Origin: Dendrocalamus latiflorus
Lineage: Eukaryota > Streptophyta > Magnoliopsida > Poales > Poaceae
DNA length: 64,000 bases
Direction: 5' to 3'
Assembly (NCBI GenBank): GCA_017311315.1
Contig: CM029647.1
Location: 6,372,577-6,436,576, forward strand
Shown: one piece after another, positions 21,821 through 32,253 of the stretch
Layout: each line of letters starts with the position of its first letter
Position numbering within the stretch: the stretch's first letter is position 1
Translations under genes and position numbers: made by a program
Notes under the pieces: generated by a model
The model's input: the letters and a program-made list of their open reading frames with translations, nothing else
Told to the model about the DNA's origin: nothing
Database searches by the model: none

Positions 21821-23163
21821 TTTCCTTTGTACCATCAATGATGCATTTTGTTGATGTGCGTCTCTATGGAGTGTGACATAGGTGCACAGGTGAGTCTTCA
21901 TTCTGAATTTTTAGTCAGACTATACTACTTGAGAGAGTAAAAAAAGAGTCCATTGCACCACTAATGATGAAGTTGAGCTCTTATGAAACCAAATGCATGT
22001 CCTATTTAGAGAGAAAACGCTATATGCATAGATAGACAGTAAATGCTAAGTTGATATGCAGTTCTGATGTTTCTTAGTGTATGGTATTCTCACTGTTGGT
22101 AATTCGTTAACTTTTGTTTCAGCTTTAGAAACAAGTTATGTTTCTGTTAATTCCATTGATCAGTTAACTTTGAGTAAATGTATAGGGGGCTAGATAATCT
22201 CTGTTTACTTTAATGTGAATAATATTTTTCCAAAAATAATAGCTATTGAAATGATGTGGCAAAAATTACTACAGTGAATGATGGTGTAATATCTTTGTGC
22301 TGTCTCAAGTAGAATACTTGATAAAAGTTTTAGAGAAGAATACTCTATAGAATTTTTGTATGTCATAAGAATACAACGGTGTTTCTTAAAGAATAGTGTC
22401 AGAAATTTATGTCATGTAAGCTTCTTTTCCTTCATCCTGTAATTTTCATTAGCTCAAGCTTGCTTTCCCATAATGTCATCTTGGAATTTTCATTAGCTCA
22501 AGCTTGCTTTCCCATTCAAACTTCTTAGGATTTATGCCCCATTTCCAGGAGACCTCCAGCTTTTGGTCCCAAGAGATCTTGTCTTTGTGTTTGATGTTGT
22601 TAGACTGAAAAATTAGCCTCAAGGCAGTGAAAGGATAAAAGCTAATAATGCTGCTTGATTGGGAAATAATAGGCCCTGAAAATGTGGACTTGCGTTCTTG
22701 GCATATCATATTATAGAATCAAACATTACAGGTGCTGCCTTGCTAAGCATCATACCCTTGTAACTTCTCTTGGGGAGAAAAGTACCCTTGCAAGTTCAAC
22801 ATTGCCTCACAAGTCACAGTACATATGAGGTGCACATGTAATCATTTTTCTCTCTCTTTAGGTTGTCATCAACCAAAATTGCTTGGAGATCTTGACAGTC
22901 CCCCATCAACTAATCTGAATACTGTATAGAGATTACAAGTGAATCCACATGTTTTTTCTTTTGCGAGGTAATGAATCCACATGTTGACAATTAAATCTGG
23001 AGACAATTGACACCTCATCGCGTGTCTCTTACTAATTTGTTCGATTGTATGTATGTTTACACCTCATCGCCTGTCTCTCGCAGCGATGGCACGGCACACG
23101 CCTCCTGCTTCTCGCTGTCCCGATCTGCATGCATGATCGCCTGCATGATCAGCCAGATTGCAT

Positions 23164-23256
23164 GATTGTTCGTTTTATTTTTTTTTACAAATTTTATTTT
23201 GTTTTATATTTTACCGTAGCGTTAACAAGGATAGGATCTGATGGTGGAGTGGTGTT
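23164..23256 (+). repeat. Truncated Helitron-type 3' tail fused to a second RanGAP scrap
   Basis: 23164-23224 repeats the 60-bp tail GATTGTTCG...TTTTACCGTAGCGTTA found at 23911-23970, but stops at GCGTTA. It is then joined directly to 33 bases (23224-23256) identical to the RanGAP fragment at 19845-19877. The RanGAP scrap is followed by unrelated bases and, 26 bp later, the SnRK2 exon. Confidence 0.85.
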
Positions 23257-23281
23257 AATAGTCACCTTTTGATTTGTGTAG

Positions 23282-23573
23282 CGCATACCATCCGAGATCA
23301 AGAACTACCCATGGTTCCTAAAAAACCTGCCAAGTGAGATGATTGATAATAAGTACCAAAGGAGCATGCAGTTGGCAGACATGAACACGCCGTCACAGAA
23401 CCTGGAGGAAGTCATGGCAATCATTCAGGAGGCACAGATACCAGGCGATGCCCTGAAGCTTGCTGGGCAGGTAACCTGCCTGGGGAGCCTGGATCTTGAT
23501 GACATTGATATCGATCAATGATATCGACGACATTGACATTGAGAGCAGTGGGGATTTTATATGTGCCTTGTGA
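23282..23573 (+). pseudogene. SnRK2 protein kinase, C-terminal exon (captured)
   Basis: After an acceptor (TTTGTGTAG) the frame reads IPSEIKNYPWFLKNLP, SMQLADMNTPSQ, LEEVMAIIQEA and LGSLDLDDIDID. This is the end of the kinase domain plus SnRK2 box and acidic domain, most like rice SAPK1/SAPK2 (ABA and osmotic stress signalling). A one-base frame change near 23519 creates a TGA at 23519-23521. In the other frame the family ending ESSGDFICAL followed by TGA (23571-23573) is still visible. No catalytic kinase exons are present, so the fragment is inert as a kinase. Confidence 0.88.
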
Positions 23574-23910
23574 TGTTAGTTCATGCATGGTTCAAGTAGC
23601 AGCGAGCTTTCTTGCTGTTCGATCGGTATGTTTCACTTTGCTTCTGGATCACATATTTTCTGTAACCGAGAGACTGGCATTGCTGTGTATAAATAAGATG
23701 AATTTACATGTTGGTATTCTTAGCAAAATCCTTGGTGTTCTCAATTCTGTATTTAGCCGGCGGCCTATAGTTTCTCTGCAATTTCTTCCCTCTTTTGCAA
23801 CATTGTAGCTTGTATTCCATCGCATTATGCATGTACAATATGATATTGCGCTCATGTTTCTTCGCTACTCTAATCGTAAATATCGTATTTCAGAGCTGAC
23901 CTCTTACTCT

Positions 23911-23988
23911 GATTGTTCGTTTTATTTTTTTTACAAATTTTATCTTATTTTATATTTTACCGTAGCGTTAGCACGGGCACACTACTAA
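23911..23988 (+). other. Second Helitron-like 3' terminus
   Basis: CCGTAGC-GTTA-GCACGG (23960-23976) can pair as a bulged hairpin and is followed after 8 bases by CTAA (23985-23988). This fits the CTRR rule and resembles grass Helitron tails (GCGTTAGCACGGGCA). It may be the end of an inner or older element. Confidence 0.5.
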
Positions 23989-24257
23989 GTAATAAGTAGT
24001 TGTTCGACGACTTAGCCGGGCGTTAGCGACGCGTCATTCTCATAGCGAGGTGCTTCGAGTTAGCGAAGCGCGGGACTGAGTAAACTATGCCTGCACACAA
24101 CTAGGAATTTCGCAAGGTAGCTCTGTGTCTCCTGTCCTTATTCATTTCTTCCTGCATCGATTTGGTAGAGGCTTCGAGTCACTAGAAATATCAGTGCTGG
24201 GATCAGCACCTTCCAGTGAAGACAAAATGACTCGGGCAGGAAGAGGAAGATCAGGTC

Positions 24258-24261
<4 letters not shown>

Positions 24262-24307
<46 letters not shown>
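24262..24307. repeat. (GA)n microsatellite
   Basis: Uninterrupted GA dinucleotide run of about 46 bases, 200 bp from the Helitron 3' end. Confidence 0.97.
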
Positions 24308-24309
<2 letters not shown>

Positions 24310-24489
24310 ATAGGCAAAAGCGGGAGCTCAATTTGGATGCTTTATTTTCTACATAGTTTTAACCCCAATATATTCCGTTAATATAGATGCATCACTCACT
24401 CGGTTAAGTAAAGAATAAAATAGAACTTTTGAGCATCTAATACAAACATGAAGTAATTTAAAAATAATATAAATCCTTTTTAAAACTAG

Positions 24490-24517
24490 CCCGTGCAAGA
24501 CACGGGTTCACGACTAG
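24490..24517 (+). other. Helitron 3' hairpin and CTAG terminus
   Basis: Perfect 6-bp stem CCCGTG/CACGGG, 5-base loop, 7-base spacer, then CTAG followed by T at 24518, matching the canonical termination structure of plant Helitrons. Confidence 0.8.
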
Positions 24518-24737
24518 TTATACTAATCCTGTGAAAATCCATGCCTTTCAAAACAAGACGTACATGGTACAAGACAGACAGGCACGCGGCGGTCGGCTAG
24601 CCAGCAGGGAAAAGTTATGATGGGCGGTGCGCCATGCCGCAAGCAGAAGCACAACTATACTGCTAGTGGTAGAAGGAGACAGGAGTATTAGATGGTTTTT
24701 TAGCTGTAACTTATAATTTATAGATGTGGTTTATAGG

Positions 24738-25016
24738 CCCTGATCAATATGGCTTCAGCTTCTGGCTTCAGCTTATTTTTACACTATTCATAAATTTCGT
24801 CTTTTTCTGAACTTTTGGCTTTTTTTGAGTTTTATTACCGATTCTTTTTTTCCTCGTATTTGTTTACATTATACGTGATGGGCTAATATGTTTTTTCTAT
24901 TTTAAATTTTTTTAAATTTAATTATGGTAAATAAGACTCTGTCAGCTACAGTGCTTTTTTCAGCCAGCTACAGTGTTTTCAGCCATAAGCCATGAGACTT
25001 TCAGCCGAACCGATCA
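24738..25016. mobile_element. MITE family B, copy 1
   Basis: Ends TGATCAATATGGCTTCAG and (inverted) TGATCGGTTCGGCTGAAAG. The interior TTTTCTGAACTTTTGGCTTTTT...TATACGTGATGGGCTAATAT is shared with the copy near 34232. A hAT-like or Tourist-like assignment is open. Size about 280 bp. Confidence 0.65.
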
Positions 25017-26204
25017 CCACCATAATGTTTGTTTTAGTATGATTGTTGTCGATAAGTTAATAAACTATTCTAAAAATGTTATCTCGATGCACTGCTTTAA
25101 AACAATATCAAAAAAATATTTTTTATTTATTTAAAAAAATTATAAACTACAAAAAAAAAGCTGGCTATCAGCCTATGACCGTAGCAGCGGGCACCGCGAC
25201 TCAGATTCGATTCGATCCCATGGGCATGGCACGGCCTGATGCGCTGTGCCCTCTGATCCTTTCCCGTGATCGCGGTCGCAGAGGGAGCCCACATCCCCCT
25301 GCACAGCGCCTGCCATCAATCCCTCCCTCCCATCTTCGTTCCACCACCCACCCAAAGTCCAAAGCGATCCACCCTCCTACCTGCAAGCCTTCACCCCTGC
25401 ACGCAGGCCGTACATGTACGCTGCAGCTTTTAGGTCCCCCTCCCGTAAAGAAGCATCTCCCTCTGTCTGGGCTACGAAAAGGACCAGCAGACTAGCTCGC
25501 TCGTGGTTGCATGCACGCCTTAACCATGTAGTACAACAGACTACGGCATCGATCCCCACCGGCTCGCAACGCACCATATATGCTTAACGCGCATGCACGC
25601 CTTCGTTCACGGGAGTTACACCCGCTCTAGAACGTTGGTAGGAATTTTACACGAATTTCGCATGAGTTCAGTAGAAAACAGTCGAATTCTCCCAAGGAGA
25701 GAGAGAGAGAGAGAGGAGGTAGCGCGCTGGGAGAAGTCGGTTTCGCGTCGCGTGCGTGCATACGTGGCTAGGTAGACTATGCGTGCAGGCCGCGTCCGAC
25801 GAGCTAGCGTGCACCACAATGCTTTAATCTGCCTGCCTGCCGCTGCTGCTGCATAAAGGACGGACGGGGCGTGGAGTGAACCAGGCATGTAAAAGCGGGA
25901 GGTGCGCAGACAAGGCAACTTAACTCGCTATGAAAAAAAAAATCCACCGCCCTTCTCGTCTTATCTGATGGCTGTTTGGAACGCGTTTGTTTTTAACGTA
26001 TTTTTTCTTTTCCTTTTGTTCCTATTTTCCCTTTCTTTATTGTATTATCTGTAGAGGTATAATATTATTTTTAATTTTTTATATTTTAATTAAATATCTT
26101 AAAAAATTAACAAACACTACAATACCATTTTATTTAAAAATCTGGACACTTTAAAAGAGGACTCGAGCTGAAAGAGGGTCTGTTCTTTTCCTCTGAAGTT
26201 GGCG
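25017..26204. other. Intergenic DNA
   Basis: 25190-25480 is GC-richer with a 139-codon frame lacking domains. There is a short (GA)n at 25697-25716. 26000-26160 is AT-rich. No gene is recognised. Confidence 0.45.
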
Positions 26205-26415
26205 ACTTTTGGCTTTTGCTACAATACCTAACTTTCAAATGGAGTATTTTCTCAAGACGGGGTCTACAAGTTAAACGATGTACACGTTAAAAACCCAACA
26301 TCTGTATCATCCAAAATCGCAAGTGAGTATCTATCTCTCCGTAATCTGTACCGTAAACAGCCAAAATTCAAATATTTCAGCCAAAAGTCATAAACCACAG
26401 CCGTTGTCAAATAGG
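26205..26415 (+). repeat. MITE family A, copy 2
   Basis: Runs from GCGACTTTTGGCTTTTGCTA to CAAAAGTCATAAACCACAGCC, with the shared AAGACGGGGTCTACAAG and CCGTAAACAGCCAAAATTCAAATATT blocks. It aligns with 52345-52600 and 54745-54945 and inverted with 11342-11565. Confidence 0.6.
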
Positions 26416-26550
26416 CCCAGAGTTCTAGCTCCCGTGATAATTAGTTAGCAGGAGCATTTCAGAGCGAGAGAGATCGATCAATGTCCTATCCTACCATGTG
26501 TCATCAGTGTTAATCATCACGTATACGCCGAGACAGGCAACTGATTCATG

Positions 26551-26650
26551 ATCAATGTGAGTCCACTGGTAGTCAAAAAAGCTGAAGGTGCATGTTTGGA
26601 ATCAAAGTGAGTCCACTGGTAGTCAAAGAAGCTGAAGGTGCATGTTTGGA
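26551..26650. repeat. Tandem duplication, 2 x 50 bp, abutting the MULE
   Basis: 26551-26600 and 26601-26650 are the same 50-mer (ATCAA.GTGAGTCCACTGG...GTGCATGTTTGGA) with two differences. The second copy ends at the first base pair of the Mutator-like terminal repeat. Confidence 0.95.
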
Positions 26651-27546
26651 GTTTTTTTCACATATAATGTTTTTAAAGTTTGTATTTACAAGAATATCAA
26701 TATATACATAACAATAGTAAAAATATCCATTTTACCGTTCGGTCACCGGACGGTGACACCGTGGAGCTCACACTTGGCACCTGGAACCCCATGGTCGTGC
26801 GGCAGGGACCTGTCGCCCGGCCACCACGTGTCCAAGCCCCAGCCGCCCAGCCACAGTGTGGCCACAGGGCAACAGGTAATTAAGTAAGCTAATTAGCTGG
26901 CTTAATTATCTATCTTAATTACTAGCTTATATTTATAGATTGTTTAAAATTTTAAATATAGCAAATGAGTTAAAAAAATTACGAAAATTTATGTGCAGTC
27001 TCTTGACATAACGTACTTAATTGTATAATTTTTCATAATTTTATCTACTCTGAATGTTGTTGAAGAATTCATACGTTTATGCTTTTGTATGAGTTGTTAT
27101 ATATAGCAAATAAGCTTCAAAAATTACAAAATTTTATGTACATCCTTTCGACATAGTTAACGTAATTGTCTAATTTTTTAGGAATTTTATGTGCTCTAAA
27201 TTTACCATATTAATTCATATTAATTTTTGAGAGACATCCAATTCACGTGGCGTACAAACTATTTTTGAGACATCTGATTCATGTGGCGTACAAACTATGT
27301 ATAGTAACTTGTACTGATCATTATCTGTCTTCCATTAGGAATGCGAAAAGGCTATTTTGCCCTCACACTTTAGCCTACAAAGGGAGCTAATCCTCAGCTA
27401 CTTCCCCTGCATTGTTCTCCTTCATGTCCTGGAGTATTTCTTCTCATTCTATCTACATTGGTTCGTTTCTCCCTCCCCCAGATGTCTAGATGGGCCAAGT
27501 CAGCGCTTTTTCGTTAGCACCCGTAGTGATTTACTCAAAGTGCAAC

Positions 27547-27870
27547 CACTACTACAAAAATGGTCATCACAGACAGTTTTTTGAATTGCCTATATTTTAC
27601 ATGTCAGTGATAATTGGAGGTTATCACAGACGATTTGTGAGACGTCTGTGATAAAGACAACATAGACGGTTTGTAACTAGAACCATCTGTGAAGAAAACT
27701 ATTATAGACAGCTCAAATCAAAAACTATCTGTGGTACTCACACATCATAGACGGTTCTAGTTACCAACCGTCTATGATTAGTGAGTATCACAGACGGTTG
27801 GTACATAGAATCGTCTGTGATAGTTCTTTATAGACGATTTATAGCACAAATCGTCTATGATAGTTCATTC
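27547..27870 (+). mobile_element. CACTA (En/Spm-type) transposon terminal fragment
   Basis: Starts CACTACTACAAAAATGG and is followed by about ten direct and inverted copies of a 12-13 bp subterminal motif of the form ATCACAGACGGTT or AACCGTCTATGAT, the usual TNPA-binding type array. No opposite CACTA terminus was found before 29232, so this is one end only. Confidence 0.8.
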
Positions 27871-28635
27871 TATACCTAATTTTTTTCCTTTTTTTGCTAG
27901 CCTCAAGAAATAATGTTACATATGCTCTTTGAAAACAAGTAAAACGGTGGCAAACACAACAGCACATTCTATTTCCATTAAGATTAGAATCCACCATTAC
28001 AGCATAACAAGATAACGAACCCAATTCTTTAACATGATAAGAATATATAAGAAACAGATATTCTAGCAGACAGTAGAAGCTGGATGCAGCGCGTGATTTC
28101 CTTGACACCTACCATCAAGGAAGATAGGGGAGGGCATCGGATGGCGGCCGGATATCACTGGCAATTGAGAGGCAACTTGCCCTTCGAGGAAAGCAATCAG
28201 CACTGTTACGATCGTGACGGCTACTTTTATATTTACTCTTTAGATAAACTTAACTATGCTATGCACTCTTAATTCTCAGAACAGGAAGCAAAACGTAGTT
28301 GAGATGGGTATGAGCGACTGCGAGAGCTTCGTATTTGTAGCCGAGCGAAAAGCGAACCTAGTGCGTTGCCACCGGAAATTACGAGCTCGTTGTCGACGCG
28401 CAGCACTGTGGGCGAGGGGGACGGCATGGTAAAAGTGACATATGTGCAGATAAGGGAGTAGGCGAGGAAGGACGGTATGGACGAACTAACATATGTGCGA
28501 TGGAGGAACGTTACAAGGGGATAGTAGCAAGAGAGCGACATATGTGCGAAGGAGGGAGGTCACACACTGCAAAAGATGACCACCACATGGTGGTCGTGCG
28601 GCCTATGATTTAAATCGCGAATTAAATGGGTATCG
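27871..28635. other. Interior of the Mutator-like element
   Basis: Contains modest open frames on both strands (27839-28108 minus; 28084-28272 plus; 28269-28541 minus) with no recognisable domain. It could be captured host DNA or the remains of a larger element. Three ACATATGTGCGA phrases recur at 28439-28549. Confidence 0.4.
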
Positions 28636-29232
28636 CATATCGCTAATTATGATTAAATTAACATGATAAATTTAGAGTACATAAAATTTCCAAAAAAATT
28701 AGACAATTAGATGAACTATGTCGAGAGGCTGTACATAAAATTTCATAATTTTTGAAACTCATTTGATAGATGTAACAACTCATACAAACAACATAATCGT
28801 ATGAATTTTTAAGTAACATTCAGAGCGGATAAAATTATAAAAAAAATTACACAAGCAAATACGTTGTATCGGGAGGCTGCACATAAAATTTCATAATTTT
28901 AAGCCCATTTGCTATATTTAAAAATTTGAACAAGCAGTAAATATAAACTAGTGATTAAGACAGATAAGTAATCTAGCTAATTAGTCGGTTTAATTACCTA
29001 CTGCCTTGTGGCCATGCGACATGCTTTTGGCTGTACGGTGGCCGGGCGGCAGGGGCTTGGTCGCACAATGGCTGAGCGATAGGTCCCTGCCGAACGGCCA
29101 TGGGATTCTAAGTGCCATATAGCATTGTCGTCTAGTGATGGAATGGTAAAACAGATATTTTTACTATTATCACGTGTATACTAATATTTTAATAAATATG
29201 AACTCTAAAAGAGTTATGCGTGCCAAAAACTC

Positions 29233-29734
29233 TTTTGTTTGCAACCGTACGATTCTGCGTGGCATACGTGCTATCTCCGATAGCAGAGAGAGAGAGAGAG
29301 AGAGGTCGTAACTAGTACGTACTAATTAAGATGTGGACCAATCGTGCTCGTACAGCAAGACCGACCGGCTCACTTGACCTGACCAGTAGATGTACTGATC
29401 ATGATGTACAGCGCCAGTACACGACCCCATCCATCCATTGGAACGACGGATCATGGGCCGTTCGATCTTCGTCCAGTTTTTTTCCCGTGCTCGTTGGCGG
29501 CTTAATCCAACATTCGCGATCACCCCTCGCCCATCCATCTGTCCATGGCTGGTCCTTCCTCCCTGGAAGGCTAGAACCGTCAATTTGACCAGACAGACAA
29601 AGGCCAGAGGTTTGAGGCCAACCTTGCTGCGAGCTGCCAACTTCGACACTCTGCGAGCATTGATTGGATCTCGTCGCTCATCATGCAAAGGCACTCGAAT
29701 CAGGGGCGTACCCACGGGTAGGTCCAGGCTATCG
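29233..29734. other. Intergenic DNA with (GA)n
   Basis: (GA)n at 29286-29307. No gene is recognised; plus and minus frames at 29326-29794 have no family motif before the F-box remnant. Confidence 0.4.
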
Positions 29735-30045
29735 AGTCAACCCGTGGGTACCGGTGGAGCTCGTCGTGGAGATATTCTTCTGTCTTCTCTATAAGTTGTA
29801 TGTTGTATTAGATAAAGACAGACCCAACAGAAAGTCAGCTGGGACTAATGCCCCTACCGCAAGACGACCCATGGGTACCAGGAGGAGCTCGTCATGGGGA
29901 TCCTCCGCCACCTCCCCTATAGGTCGATATGCCGCTTCAAGTTCGTTTCTAGGTCCTGGCGCGATCTTTCCTCCCACTACAACCACAGTAAGAAGCTGCC
30001 TAGGACCTTACGGACCTCTTCTACACCAACCACTCCCCCAGTTAC

Positions 30046-31129
30046 CAGTGGCGGACCCAGGATTTTTAGAATGGGGGTACGAAGTTAAGAATCTACAGAG
30101 TATATATATAAGATAGAGAATTTTGATACACATAATATGTATATCTCATATAGTTAACCAAATAAACAATCACACATAAGCAATAAATGCAATTTTCAGC
30201 CCTCCCCCACATAGATTTCAAATCGACAAATTTCTTCTTCTTCGAATTCTCTACAACCTAAAAATATTGAACATTTGTTCAATTCACCATTGAAGAACAG
30301 CTGAACAGGAGAGTCCAAAAGTATTAAGTATAAATTGACATTGTAGAAATGTAGAATACCAACCTTGTGTGCAGGGGCGGCATGGCCGTCGGGAGCGCCG
30401 CCGCCGTTAAAGATGGAATAGGGGAGGAGCTGCCGCCGTTGAAGCTGGCCATTGGGTGTGCCAGTGTGGGCGCCCGGCGCCGCGCCGCCGCCGGTCGCCG
30501 CGTCGCCGGAGACGAGGAGGGGAGCCGGGCGCGGCTGCGCGCTGTGAGCTGGGGCGCGGCTACGCGCTGTGAGCTGGGGCGCGGCGGCTGTGCAAGAGAG
30601 ATGGAGAGGAGGCGGCGTGAGAGCAAGGCAGGAGCGGGCGCCGCGCCGCCGCCGGTAGCCGTTCGCCGGTTGTCGCATCGCCGGAGACGAGGAGGGGAGC
30701 CGGGCGCGGCTGCGCGCTGTGAGCTGGGGCGCGGCGGCTGTGCAAGAGAGATGGAGAGGAGGCGGCGTGAGAGCAAGGCAGGAGCGGGCGCCGCGCCGCC
30801 GCCGGTAGCCGTTCGCCGGTCGCCGCGTCGCCGGAGACGAGGAGGGGCGCCGGGCGCGGCTGCGCGCTGTGAGCTGGGGCGCGGCGGCTGTGCAAGAGAG
30901 ATGGAGAGGAGGCGGCGTGACTCGTGAGAAGCAGCCAGGCAGCAGGAGTTAGGTTAGGAAATCAGGAAATGCCAATTGGGCCATTGGCTAGTGGGCTGAA
31001 TTTGCTACATTACCTTCATTTCTAGTTTTTTTCCTATATATATGAAATATATATTATATATAGTTGATTTTTTACAAAAAATTTGGGGGTACAACTGTAC
31101 CCCCATGTCCCATTATGGGTCCGCCCCTG
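30046..31129. mobile_element. hAT (Tip100-like) non-autonomous element, 1084 bp
   Basis: Termini CAGTGGCGGACCCA (30046) and TGGGTCCGCCCCTG (to 31129) are inverted with one difference and match the CAGNGGCGGA ends of the hAT Tip100 group. The flanking 8-mers CCAGTTAC (30038-30045) and CCAATTAC (31130-31137) form the 8-bp target duplication with one change. The interior carries a GC-rich minisatellite and no transposase. It interrupts the F-box pseudogene. Confidence 0.92.
30460..30925. repeat. GC-rich minisatellite, three units of ~150 bp
   Basis: The anchor GACGAGGAGGGG recurs at 30511, 30686 and 30836. Each unit contains GCGCTGTGAGCTGGGGCGCGGC and CAAGAGAGATGGAGAGGAGGCGG. The first unit is 25 bases longer because the GCGCTGTGAGCTGGGGCGCGGC segment is itself doubled. 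The period of 150 keeps frames open, which explains long artefactual ORFs on both strands. Confidence 0.92.
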
Positions 31130-31900
31130 CCAATTACCTTCATGGCGACTTCTCTGTCCACTTCACCCCGACCGGCATGTCCCCATTCCCTGGTCTTGGA
31201 TTCTTGCCCTGCGGTGCCGTGCAGTGCCCTCGACTACTACGATGACCTCCTCCGTTGCCTCGCTGGCGGCAGCAGCACTTGCTGCTACACCTGTAACCTG
31301 GCCACTGGCATGTAGGCCCCTCTTGGAACCTGCGTTTGGCTTCCAGTCACTAGCCCTCGCGGCCTTCCAGCTCCACAGCGCCTCGTCCTGCTTCCATGTG
31401 CTCAACTTTGCAAGAACCAAACCTATGCAAAGTGTTTTCCTTGACGTCGATTTCGAATAATCCAGTTATGGCACGCTCTCAGACAGTGACACCGATAGAG
31501 ACGACGAATTGTTGGACTTGTATAAGGAGAACAAGTTGTATGTCCAAGGCCTTGAGGTATTCTTGTCGGAGATTGGCAAGTAAGCGGCGATTGATGTTGG
31601 CTGGGAATCCCATGTCAGGCTGGTTGAAGGAATGGGATCCGTGTGTCCTGAATGGTTATGTTCATTTGCTTACTCACGAAAAGAAGGTTCTTGCTATCGA
31701 GTCTTGTGGGCCAGGTGGGCCATCCAATGACAGGGAGGGACGGCGGGCTCGAAGCCATCTAGTTCAACTTCGGGTTTTGCTCTATCCAGTACGCCTCATC
31801 TAGTATGCCCTCCTGACCAATGAGGCTAATGCCTTGTTCCAGGTTGTCGCCGCTTAGTTCTATCTGGATTACATGACGGTTGCCATCTTATCCTCCCGCG

Positions 31901-32253
31901 CTGGGAAGTAGGCACCGCTGCCCTCATTCGGCGAAACACAACGTGTATCAAAACTTCTAAGATAGTCTGCTATAGCCGCAATAGCATTTTTCTATCTCTT
32001 ACCAGTAGTGCGGCGGGCTACCGTAGGCCGGTAACTTGGCATTCGGTAAATCGGTGAGCAAGTCCCATTAACCCCCTAAAATTTAATCCTGGGTCCGCCA
32101 CTAACTCGACTTGAGCTTGTACCTGGATCGCAAGTTGCCCTTCTCTATCCATCAAACGAAAATGGCGCCTTTAAATGGAAAAGAAAATGAGAGAGGTTGG
32201 GTTTATTTTGTATCCGTGTCTCCCCGACCATGCCGTAGAGAGTAATTGATGTT
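31901..32253. other. Intergenic DNA with one end of another hAT-like element
   Basis: At 32087-32103 the sequence ATCCTGGGTCCGCCACTAA matches the right end of the same CAGTGGCGGACCCA family as the 30046 element. The matching left end was not found nearby, so it is a relic. No gene is seen. Confidence 0.5.

Larger units (their letters stand above)
15017..24517 (+). mobile_element. Putative non-autonomous Helitron with captured gene fragments
   Basis: The 3' end is diagnostic: a perfect CCCGTG-CAAGA-CACGGG hairpin (24490-24506), 7 bases, then CTAG (24514-24517) followed by T. The 5' end is less certain: candidates TCTATCTATATCTATAATAATT at 15017, 15021 or 15027, each preceded by A, fit the A^T insertion rule and the TC start. 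Inside are exons or exon pieces of prolyl 4-hydroxylase, RanGAP, tRNA ligase and SnRK2, all on the plus strand with remnants of their introns. No Rep or helicase gene is seen. A second Helitron-like 3' end at 23960-23988 means the region may be two nested elements. No target duplication is expected. Confidence 0.6.
26649..29232. mobile_element. Mutator-like element with ~590-bp terminal inverted repeats
   Basis: The left arm (26649 to about 27245) and right arm (about 28636 to 29232) are diverged inverted copies. Both start GAGTTTTT..CAC.CATAA from the outside, then share AATAGTAAAAATATC, a GC-rich block with CCATGG and GGCAGGGACCT or its complement, and AT-rich repeats with ACATAAAATTTC. The flanking 9-mers GCATGTTTG and TTTTGTTTG agree at six positions, compatible with an aged 9-bp target duplication. 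The interior has no MURA transposase, so it is non-autonomous. Short frames in it are not recognised. A CACTA end has inserted at 27547. Confidence 0.75.
29735..31900 (+). pseudogene. F-box protein pseudogene split by a hAT insertion
   Basis: F-box proteins are SCF ubiquitin-ligase adaptors. At 29869-30000 the frame ELVMGILRHLPYRSICRFKF and VSRSWRDLSSHYNH..KKLP is a clear F-box with the usual following segment. A related F-box start (VPVELVVEIFF) lies just upstream at 29750-29785 and shares the GTGGGTACC.G.GGAGCTCGTC DNA, suggesting a partial tandem duplication. The coding sequence is cut at 30045 by the hAT element and resumes at 31138. After removal of the insert, the frame continues across the junction for about 50 codons. 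Further pieces follow to about 31900 in shifting frames, with a TAA/TAG-broken tail (for example 31590-31600). Dead by frameshifts, stops and insertion. Confidence 0.72.

Noticed and set aside
20439..22709. Short minus-strand frames between the captured fragments
   Set aside because: Below 80 codons, no domains, and antisense to spliced gene pieces.
30196..30927. Long overlapping frames of Arg/Ala/Pro-rich protein
   Set aside because: Produced by a 150-bp GC-rich minisatellite in a hAT element; a period divisible by three keeps all frames open.
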